DNA from: CAZALT01 sp964485515
GTDB lineage: Bacteria; Actinomycetota; Acidimicrobiia; Acidimicrobiales; Acidimicrobilacustridaceae
Assembly: GCA_964485515.1 (NCBI GenBank)
Contig: CAZALT010000054.1
Span: 1 to 19,619, forward strand
Length of the DNA stretch: 19,619 nt
Reading direction: 5' to 3'
The position numbers and the translations under genes are program-made. The notes under the pieces are model-generated. The model was not told the origin of the DNA, did no database searches, and saw only the letters and a list, made by a program, of their open reading frames with translations. Below are positions 6,961 through 12,378 of this stretch, piece after piece (position 1 is the stretch's first letter; every line of letters begins with the position of its first letter).

Positions 6961-7082
6961 GCAAAGAACCTCCGCGGGCTGGGCATGTGGGCGCGGACCC
7001 GTCGTGCGCTATCTGTTCTATCGGCACGCCGGGTCGATTGTCTGAGGCTTCTCATCGTGATTTCGTGCGAGCGGGACGCATT

Positions 7083-7532
7083 TCACATGTCCGACACGGA
7101 GGGATCTGCCGCGTCGGGGGTCAACTCGTCGGCCTCGACGGGGCGGATCGCGACGTCGATGGCGAGCCAGATCGTCTTGGAGAAGGGGAAGAACACGAAG
7201 GGTCCGACCACCGCGATGGCCAGACCGATCACCACCATGGGGAGGAACTGGGGTTCGGGCCACGTCGCGAAGACGCCGATGAACACGGTGAGCAGCATGG
7301 CGCCGGACACGACGATGGTGTTGATGCCGAGTGCCCCCGTCCAGTGTCCTTCGATCCGCTCGAGCTTGAGCCCGCAGCGCGGACAGCGTTCCACCATGGA
7401 GAACCAGCGCCGGAAGAGGTGGCCTGATCCGCAGTTGGCGCAGTGGCGGAGGAGCCCTCGGCGCAAGGCCGTGCCGAACGCGACCCGAGGGATCTCGGTC
7501 GAGCCTGGGCGGGGGAGGGGTGCGTCGACCAT
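7083..7532 (-). CDS. DUF983 zinc-ribbon membrane protein
   Basis: This is a 149-aa protein of the DUF983 family. The N-terminal cytoplasmic part carries a CxxC pair at 31-34 and another at 50-53 (CANCGSGHLF and ERCPRCGL), which probably bind zinc. Two membrane helices follow at about 70-91 and 96-118, ending in PFSKTIWLAIDVAIRP, the typical family C-terminus. The molecular function of the family is unknown to me. The ATG at 7532 has no Shine-Dalgarno. The gene is divergent from the TetR regulator, with 126 bases between the starts and a palindrome in between, so it is a possible target of that regulator. A paralogue lies at 10966-11433. Confidence 0.85.
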   Translation of the reverse strand: MVDAPLPRPGSTEIPRVAFGTALRRGLLRHCANCGSGHLFRRWFSMVERCPRCGLKLERIEGHWTGALGINTIVVSGAMLLTVFIGVFATWPEPQFLPMVVIGLAIAVVGPFVFFPFSKTIWLAIDVAIRPVEADELTPDAADPSVSDM

Positions 7533-7558
7533 GAGGCCATTGTTGCGCGATCGGTCGT

Positions 7559-7576
7559 CGTCGGCACCAGCCGACG
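7559..7576. promoter_or_regulatory. Palindrome between DUF983 and TetR genes
   Basis: CGTCGGC-ACCA-GCCGACG is a perfect 7-bp inverted repeat centred about 35 bases upstream of the DUF983 start and about 90 upstream of the TetR start. TetR regulators often bind such sites in divergent promoters. In a sequence this GC-rich the match could be chance. Confidence 0.3.
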
Positions 7577-7644
7577 GTCCGCCCGGCGGTGGCGGCTTCC
7601 GCGGTTGGCGGCCGAGGATGGTCAGGTCGGAATCGCACGATCGG

Positions 7645-7650
7645 TAGGCT
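7645..7650 (+). promoter_or_regulatory. -10 box TAGGCT before the TetR gene
   Basis: TAGGCT ends eight bases before the ATG at 7659. No Shine-Dalgarno is present, consistent with a leaderless transcript. Confidence 0.45.
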
Positions 7651-7658
7651 GCCCGACG

Positions 7659-8255
7659 ATGAGCGTGGCGGACATGACCACCGACCAACTGACCAAGAGC
7701 CAGGCCGCCCGTCGACAGCGGGTCATCGCCACGGCCCTCGAGCTCGCCACCGAGGGTGGGTACGACGCGGTCCAGATGCGAGATGTCGCGGCCCGGGCCA
7801 ACGTCGCGCTGGGCACGATCTACCGGTACTTCGCCTCGAAGGACCACCTGCTCGCCGCCGCGCTGGTCGAGTGGGTCAACGACCTCGAGCGACGGGTCAA
7901 CCTCCGTCCGCCGCTCGGCGACACGACCGCGGAGCGCGTGGTCGAGGTGCTGCTGCGGGCCAGCCGTGCCATGGAGAAGGATCCGCTGCTCTCCGCCGCC
8001 GTGGTCGCTGCGCTGTCGTCCAACGATCGCGGGGTGGCGGAGTGCCAACGCGAGGTCAGCGTGGCCATGAACCGCATCCAGGGGCTGGCCTTCCCGTCGG
8101 ACTTCGATCCGGAGCTGCAGGAACGCATCACGCGCGCCCTCGGCCACGTGTGGTTCTCGTCGCTCGTCGGCTGGGTCAACGGGTGGTACGGCTTCTCCGA
8201 GACGGGCTTCGAGCTCTCCTCGGCCACGCACCTGCTGCTCGATCAGTACCACTGA
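7659..8255 (+). CDS. TetR-family repressor, KstR-like
   Basis: This is a 198-aa TetR regulator. The N-terminal helix-turn-helix domain (about 15-62) reads RRQRVIATALELATEGGYDA, VQMRDVAARANVALGTIYRY, then FASKDHLLAAAL, close to mycobacterial KstR (VQMRxVAxRAxVAxGTxYRYFxSKxHLLxxAL). The ligand domain also has the KstR-like SRAMEKDPLLSAAVVAAL and a Trp-rich end (HVWFSSLVGWVNGWYGF). KstR represses cholesterol and lipid catabolism genes and is released by steroid-CoA ligands; a similar role is inferred from sequence likeness and the surrounding acyl-CoA genes. The ATG at 7659 directly follows a -10 box; an ATG five codons later is an alternative start. It is divergent from a DUF983 gene and convergent, across the VNTR, with a Nudix gene. 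Confidence 0.85.
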   Translation: MSVADMTTDQLTKSQAARRQRVIATALELATEGGYDAVQMRDVAARANVALGTIYRYFASKDHLLAAALVEWVNDLERRVNLRPPLGDTTAERVVEVLLRASRAMEKDPLLSAAVVAALSSNDRGVAECQREVSVAMNRIQGLAFPSDFDPELQERITRALGHVWFSSLVGWVNGWYGFSETGFELSSATHLLLDQYH

Positions 8256-8268
8256 TCGCGTCGCGCGT

Positions 8269-8387
8269 CGATCAGGCGAGACCACCGATGAGGCGAGACC
8301 GCCGATCGGGCCGGATCATCGATCGGGCCGGGTCATCGATCGGGCCGGGTCATCGATCGGGCCGGGTCATCGATCGGGCCGGGTCGA
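8269..8387. repeat. 17-bp VNTR, left part
   Basis: Seven consecutive units of 17 bp start at 8269, 8286, 8303, 8320, 8337, 8354 and 8371. The first two are diverged (CGATCAGGCGAGACCAC type). The rest are CGATCGGGCCGGGTCAT with single changes, and the last ends GTCGA. The period is not a multiple of three and the array lies between convergent genes (TetR ends 8255, Nudix ends 8576), so it is non-coding. Two more units follow the gap at 8509-8542. The 320-base stretch 8256-8575 holds only this array, the gap and a unique 3' flank. Confidence 0.92.
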
Positions 8388-8408
8388 TGGGATCAGCACG
8401 TCGACGTC

Positions 8409-8508
8409 NNNNNNNNNNNNNNNNNNNNNNNNNNNNNNNNNNNNNNNNNNNNNNNNNNNNNNNNNNNNNNNNNNNNNNNNNNNNNNNNNNNNNNNNNNNN
8501 NNNNNNNN
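8409..8508. other. 100-N assembly gap with duplicated 55-base flanks
   Basis: Exactly 100 Ns. The 55 bases before it (8354-8408) are identical to the 55 bases after it (8509-8563), and both contain VNTR units plus the unique flank GATGGGATCAGCACGTCGAC. This is what two contigs sharing a 55-base end look like when scaffolded. The real repeat number is unknown, and the gap may contain no missing unique sequence. Confidence 0.95.
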
Positions 8509-8575
8509 CGATCGGGCCGGGTCATCGATCGGGCCGGGTCGATGGGATCAGCACGTCGACGTCGATGCGGTCCGA

Positions 8576-9091
8576 TCAGATGAGCGGTTCGGTGAAGGTG
8601 ATGTCGAGGGGTGCCTCGGGCAGTGCACCGTTGGCCAGATCTGGCAGCACCTCGCGGAGCCGACGGGGAAGCACCGGATCGTCCGATGCGAGCAGGTCGT
8701 CGAGATGCCACCACCGTCGACCGGCGAAGGCCAGCACCTCGAGGGTCTCGAGTCCGCCCGGCACGTGCGGTCGATCGTCGCCGCTGCCATCGATCCACGC
8801 GACGTGGATCTCCTCGTCCTGGTCGAACTCGATGCCCGCCCAGAAGAAGTGGGAGTACTGGGTCCAGACCACCGGACCGACCCGGGCATCCGCGATGCCC
8901 GCTTCCTCGTGCAGCTCGCGAAGGGCGGCCTCGGCGCTGGTCTCACCCGGGTCGATGCCTCCTCCGGGGATCTCCCACCACGAGCGCTTCGCCTTGTCGA
9001 ACGGATCGGAGCCCCGCAGGAGCAGGACGTGGCCCCGCTCGTCGAGCAGCACGACCCGGGCGACGGATCGTCGGAGCACGTAACCAGCCAT
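8576..9091 (-). CDS. Nudix hydrolase
   Basis: This is a 171-aa cytoplasmic Nudix-fold pyrophosphohydrolase. The Nudix box is complete: G44-x5-E50-x7-R58-E59-L60-x-E62-E63-x-G65-I66, in GGIDPGETSAEAALRELHEE. The first strand region RVVLLDERGHVLLLRGSD and WWEIPGGG are typical of the family, and the tail WWHLDDLLASDDPVLPRRL resembles Nudix proteins of actinobacteria that act on NDP-X or oxidised nucleotides. The substrate cannot be read from the sequence. The ATG at 9091 is preceded at seven bases by TAGGCT and by no Shine-Dalgarno. It has its own promoter, 65 bases downstream of the DUF2332 gene. Its stop lies 13 bases beyond the duplicated gap flank. Confidence 0.9.
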   Translation of the reverse strand: MAGYVLRRSVARVVLLDERGHVLLLRGSDPFDKAKRSWWEIPGGGIDPGETSAEAALRELHEEAGIADARVGPVVWTQYSHFFWAGIEFDQDEEIHVAWIDGSGDDRPHVPGGLETLEVLAFAGRRWWHLDDLLASDDPVLPRRLREVLPDLANGALPEAPLDITFTEPLI

Positions 9092-9098
9092 CGGGTCG

Positions 9099-9104
9099 AG
9101 CCTA
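9099..9104 (-). promoter_or_regulatory. -10 box TAGGCT before the Nudix gene
   Basis: The minus strand reads TAGGCT seven bases before the ATG at 9091. It is the same hexamer as in front of the TetR gene and predicts a leaderless transcript. Confidence 0.5.
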
Positions 9105-9156
9105 CGACGCTCGGGCGAGCGAGAGGTCTCGAGGGTTCAGCCGTGGCCGATGGTCC

Positions 9157-10284
9157 TCAGCCCTCGAGCCAATCCAGCCAGAGGCCGTGGGCCTGCATCC
9201 AGGCAACCGACCGCCGAGATGGCTTGGCGTCGTGCCACGCGGCGGTGGAGATGAGGGTGGCACCTTTGCCCTCCGCCACCGCGGGGGCGCGGTCGGGTTC
9301 GGGCGCCCACGGGGTCACCGTCGGATACTCGGCCGCGATGAATGCCACGTCCCGTCGGGCGCCGATCTCAGCCAGGACATCGTGCAGCTGCAAGCGCTCC
9401 GGCTTGGAGAAGTACGCCAGCACCCAGGTGGACACGATCACCACGAGCTCGTCTTCGGGTACCTGGTCGACGACGGGGGCGAGCAGGTCGAGGGCGCTGC
9501 CTCGATGGAGGAGGGGCGGCGCTTGTCGGGCGAGCGCGATCGCGCCGCGCAGGCGTCGAGATCGCTCGGTGAGACCGGGCCACACGCAGGCCTCCAGCCA
9601 GCGGCAGTCGTCGTCGACGGTCACGTCGAGCGGGGCGAGGTCGATGCCGACCCGGCGACCGATGTCGAGGGGGTGATCGCCATCGGGCAGCGGGGGGCGG
9701 TTCGGGCCGAGGACGTCGCAGTGCAGCACGACGCCGGCGTCGACGGGTCCCGTCGATCGTCCGTCGGAGTAGTCGACCCGGTACTGGTCGGCCAACAGGT
9801 TGAGTCCCGCGCTCGGTCCGATCTCGATGAGGCTGATCGGGCGATGCGCTCCCTCACGGAGGAATCGCCGCGCGACGTCGGTCAGGGCCGGGACGAGCGC
9901 GCTGACCCGACCGACCTCGTTGGTCTGGATCGTGCGAGTCCCCATGGCGTGGACGAGGTCCTCTCGTCGTTCGAAGAGCAGCGATCGGAACAGCGGCCAC
10001 GCCCGGGTGGTGACAACGTCGAGGTCGGCGGAGGCCGCGGAACTGAGCTCGCGGTAGCAACGGGCCAACGCCAGATCGGGCTCGTCGAGGGTGAGGTCGT
10101 GGACGCAGGCGAAGAGCCGGACCGGTGTCTGGTTGGGATCGCCCAGGGGTTCGATCAGCTCCAAGGCCTCGACATCCGCGGCCATCGAGAGCGCGAGACC
10201 TTCGTAGAGGGTGGAGTACCCCGCGAACTCGCTCGTGGCCAGGCGCAGGTAGCGGTCGGCGAGGACATCGATGGACACGCCCAC
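9157..10284 (-). CDS. DUF2332 family protein
   Basis: This is a cytoplasmic protein of about 375 aa belonging to DUF2332. Family signatures are RCYRELSSAASADLDVVTTRAWPLF read loosely around 75-99 (given here only as landmarks R75 to F99), QTNEVGR at 120-126, and EIGPSAGLNLLADQY at 154-168. The last looks like the glycine-rich first loop of a Rossmann SAM-binding fold. WVLAYF near 300 and the C-terminal TLISTAAWHDAKPS segment are also typical. The family has no firm biochemical function that I know of; a methyltransferase-like fold is plausible. The GTG at 10284 gives the longest start, and a GTG two codons later (10278) is equally possible; neither has a Shine-Dalgarno. It shares its direction with the lipoprotein gene upstream, 108 bases away with a hairpin between. 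Confidence 0.82.
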   Translation of the reverse strand: MGVSIDVLADRYLRLATSEFAGYSTLYEGLALSMAADVEALELIEPLGDPNQTPVRLFACVHDLTLDEPDLALARCYRELSSAASADLDVVTTRAWPLFRSLLFERREDLVHAMGTRTIQTNEVGRVSALVPALTDVARRFLREGAHRPISLIEIGPSAGLNLLADQYRVDYSDGRSTGPVDAGVVLHCDVLGPNRPPLPDGDHPLDIGRRVGIDLAPLDVTVDDDCRWLEACVWPGLTERSRRLRGAIALARQAPPLLHRGSALDLLAPVVDQVPEDELVVIVSTWVLAYFSKPERLQLHDVLAEIGARRDVAFIAAEYPTVTPWAPEPDRAPAVAEGKGATLISTAAWHDAKPSRRSVAWMQAHGLWLDWLEG

Positions 10285-10374
10285 GGTCTACCAGCGGCGG
10301 GAGCTGGTCGGCCTGCTCGCGATGTGCTCGTGGCCAGCGCCACGTGGGGCGAGGGAACCAGGGCCCGGTGGAGA

Positions 10375-10399
10375 CTGCTGACCGCTCGTCGGTCAGCAG
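10375..10399 (-). terminator. Hairpin overlapping the lipoprotein stop codon
   Basis: Perfect 10-bp stem, CTGCTGACCG and complement, with a 5-base loop. One arm contains the TGA of the lipoprotein gene (10393-10395) and its last Cys codon. It probably ends or stabilises that transcript. No T-tract follows. Confidence 0.5.
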
Positions 10400-10938
10400 T
10401 TCGCCGCGATGTACGCCTGCATCTCGGGCACCGCGTTGATCGTCGCCTCGAGCGTCGGTACGTCGAGGGTGCCACCCCAATCGATGACGTCCTCGTTGGT
10501 CGTGATCTCACCGGCGATGACGGCGGTCAGGTACGGGTCGGTGATGGCGCGGATGGTGATGAGGATCTTGGCGGGCTCGTCGGGAGCGCTGGCCTGGAGG
10601 AGATCGAGCTGGGAGCGGAGCTGGCGGGCTCCGGTGACGTCGAGCGGCTGGATGTCGGCCAGGCTGTTGAAGCCGATCGGCTTCGCGTTCGTGCAGAAGA
10701 TCGACAGCTCGTCCGTGGCCGACGTCGGGGTGGGCTCGGTCGGCGGCTTCGTCGTGGTGGATGGCGCGGTCGATGCGGTCGATGCGGTCGATGCGGTCGA
10801 CGGCGAGGTCGCGGCGGTCGAGGGCGTGGGGTCCTCGTCCGGCGATGAGGTGTCGGAGCGGTTTCCGCAGGCGGCGCCGAGGACCGACAGCGCGAGAAGC
10901 GCCCCAGCCACGTACGCGGAAGCTAGGCGGGTGTTCAC
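10393..10938 (-). CDS. Secreted lipoprotein with Ser/Thr/Pro linker
   Basis: This is a 181-aa lipoprotein of unknown function. A signal peptide with lipobox LGAAC places the lipidated cysteine at about C24. A low-complexity linker of about 50 residues follows, rich in S, T, A and P with STA triplets, typical of surface lipoproteins that must span the envelope. The globular part (about 76-181) is mostly helical: FCTNAKPIGFNSLADIQ, then RQLRSQLDLLQASAPDEPAK, and a final MQAYIAANC. Two cysteines, near its start and at the very end, could form a disulphide. The start is GTG at 10938, chosen because TAGGGT lies seven bases upstream and the signal peptide begins there; a longer frame upstream is antisense to the DUF983 gene. 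Confidence 0.8.
   Translation of the reverse strand: MNTRLASAYVAGALLALSVLGAACGNRSDTSSPDEDPTPSTAATSPSTASTASTASTAPSTTTKPPTEPTPTSATDELSIFCTNAKPIGFNSLADIQPLDVTGARQLRSQLDLLQASAPDEPAKILITIRAITDPYLTAVIAGEITTNEDVIDWGGTLDVPTLEATINAVPEMQAYIAANC
10766..10800. repeat. 9-bp microsatellite in the lipoprotein linker
   Basis: GCGGTCGAT is repeated nearly four times. It encodes Ser-Thr-Ala units on the minus strand, so length changes by whole triplets and keeps the frame. Confidence 0.75.
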
Positions 10939-10945
10939 GGCACGG

Positions 10946-10955
10946 ACCCTACCCT
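10946..10955. promoter_or_regulatory. Overlapping divergent -10 boxes
   Basis: ACCCTACCCT contains TACCCT on the plus strand (10950-10955, ten bases before the ATG at 10966) and TAGGGT on the minus strand (10951-10946, seven bases before the GTG at 10938). The two TANNNT elements share the central TA, so only one polymerase could bind at a time. Confidence 0.5.
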
Positions 10956-10965
10956 GGGTGACGCT

Positions 10966-11433
10966 ATGACATCTGGCACCTTCGTCATGCTCCGCCGCGG
11001 GTTCTCCAAGCGCTGCGCGGTCTGCGGGTCGGGTCACCTCTTCAGACGGTGGGTTTCGATGGTGGAGTCGTGCCCACGCTGCGGGCTCCAGTTCTGTCGC
11101 GTGCCCGGCCAGTGGCTGGGCTCGTGGTTCCTCAACATCGTGGTCGTGCAGGCCAGCGTCGTCGCCGTGCTCGTCATCGGGGTGGCGACCACCTACCCCG
11201 ACACGAACGTCGCGCCGATCTTCGCCGTCGGGTTGGTCGTCGCGGTCACGGTGCCCATCGCCTTCTTCCCGTTCTCACGGACGATCTGGACCGCGATCGA
11301 CCTCGCCATGCGCCCGCTCGCCTTCGACGAAGGCGTCGCGCCGGGATTCGAGCTCGAACGCGACCTCGCCGCGGAGCGGAAGCGGTCGTCACGTTGTGGT
11401 GACCCTCCGCCACCGGATAGCAACTCTGCATGA
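10966..11433 (+). CDS. DUF983 zinc-ribbon membrane protein (paralogue)
   Basis: This is a 155-aa DUF983 protein. The CxxC pairs are C17/C20 and C36/C39 (RCAVCGSGHLFRRW and ESCPRCGL), followed by two membrane helices at about 57-78 and 83-104 and the family ending PFSRTIWTAIDLAMRP. The core is very similar to the DUF983 protein at 7083-7532, so the two are paralogues, but the C-terminal tail (about 115-155) differs. Its stop overlaps the start of the thioesterase gene (ATGA), so the two are co-translated. The ATG at 10966 lacks a Shine-Dalgarno and follows a -10 box by ten bases. Confidence 0.87.
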   Translation: MTSGTFVMLRRGFSKRCAVCGSGHLFRRWVSMVESCPRCGLQFCRVPGQWLGSWFLNIVVVQASVVAVLVIGVATTYPDTNVAPIFAVGLVVAVTVPIAFFPFSRTIWTAIDLAMRPLAFDEGVAPGFELERDLAAERKRSSRCGDPPPPDSNSA

Positions 11434-12314
11434 CCGATGCTCCCGACCGGCTCGTCGGCGATTTCCTCCGAGACACCGACGTCCGGCGCGACCCCACGAG
11501 GCCGGGTCGGTATCTGCTGGATCTCTCGCCCGCGTGGAACATCTTCTACGCCTTCGGCGGTATGACCATGGCGGTGGCGCTGCGAGCCATCGAGCGGGAG
11601 CTCGACGATCCCGAGCTCGTTCCGCTCACCGCCAACGCGCTGTTCGTCAGCCCGGTCACGGCGGGGCCCGTCGAGATCGACGTCGACATCTTGCGCCGGG
11701 GTCGGGCGGCGGCCCAGGGTGTCGCCAACCTGGCGAACGCTGGTCACGACGGGACTGCCGTGCACGTGACCGCAGCGTTCGGCCGGGCCGCACCGAGCGA
11801 GTGGGACTACGTCGACATCCCGTTCCCCGATGTTCCGATGCCCGACGAGTGCCCCCAGGCCCCGCGCCTGCCGGAGGGATCCGCGTTCAGCGACATCAAC
11901 TTCCACCGCCAGATCGACTGGCGACCGACCGCACCGATCGATCGAGAGAACTGGACCCCGGGGCCGGCGGTGAGCACCAGCTGGGCTCGGTTCATCCGCG
12001 AGCCGCGCCGCCCGGACGGCACGATCGATCCGCTCTCGCTCACCCTGCCGGCCGACAGCATCGGCGGAGCGATCGGCAACCACCTCGGGATCTCCGAGGT
12101 CCTCGTGCTGAGCCTCGAGATCGGCGTGCAGTTCCTGCGGCCCACGACGTCGCCCTGGATCTTGCAGCACTCGAAGGCCCCGGTGGTCCGGGACGGGTTC
12201 GTGTCGGCGACGGTCGAGCTGTGGGACGGCGACCGCAACATGGTCGCCGGGTCCTCCCAACGGGCCAAGCTCCGACCGCTGGTCACCGGCGAGCCGCCGG
12301 GACCTCGCCGCTGA
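11430..12314 (+). CDS. Acyl-CoA thioesterase family protein (double hotdog)
   Basis: This is a 294-aa protein with the layout of TesB-like / 4HBT_3 thioesterases: two hotdog domains in one chain. The N-terminal hotdog has AFGGMTMAVALRAI (41-54), corresponding to the helix-start motif FGGxxxAxALxA, and the strand DVDILRRGRAAAQGVANLAN. The C-terminal hotdog has ADSIGGAIGNHLG and SLEIGVQFLRPTTSPWILQH, ending in the typical VELWDGDRNMVAGSSQRAKLRP strand pair. It likely hydrolyses an acyl-CoA in the cytoplasm; chain type is not deducible. It is coupled by ATGA to the DUF983 gene, an odd pairing. The end is convergent with the secreted GH43 gene, 56 bases away. Confidence 0.82.
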   Translation: MTDAPDRLVGDFLRDTDVRRDPTRPGRYLLDLSPAWNIFYAFGGMTMAVALRAIERELDDPELVPLTANALFVSPVTAGPVEIDVDILRRGRAAAQGVANLANAGHDGTAVHVTAAFGRAAPSEWDYVDIPFPDVPMPDECPQAPRLPEGSAFSDINFHRQIDWRPTAPIDRENWTPGPAVSTSWARFIREPRRPDGTIDPLSLTLPADSIGGAIGNHLGISEVLVLSLEIGVQFLRPTTSPWILQHSKAPVVRDGFVSATVELWDGDRNMVAGSSQRAKLRPLVTGEPPGPRR

Positions 12315-12339
12315 GGGGTTCGCCGCGAGTCAGCTCGCC

Positions 12340-12378
12340 TTCAGTGGGAAGTCGGGGAGTCCGCTGGGCTTCAGTGGG
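12340..12378. repeat. Duplicated TTCAGTGGG at a gene end
   Basis: TTCAGTGGG occurs at 12340-12348 and 12370-12378. On the minus strand both encode His-TGA in the same frame, 30 bases apart, so the GH43 gene has a second in-frame stop in a copy of its own 3' end. The 56-base convergent spacer holds nothing else recognisable. Confidence 0.6.

Noticed and set aside
7017..7082. AT-richer stretch that might hold a small RNA
   Set aside because: It is only 66 bases and more likely the promoter and leader of the acidic membrane protein gene. No hairpin with a T-run was found.
8269..8542. Possible CRISPR array
   Set aside because: Repeats are 17 bp, directly adjacent, without spacers, and no cas gene is present. 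It is a VNTR.
7589..10848. Very long plus-strand frames through the gap and opposite DUF2332
   Set aside because: One runs through 100 Ns and the VNTR, and both are Arg/Gly-rich shadows of minus-strand genes.
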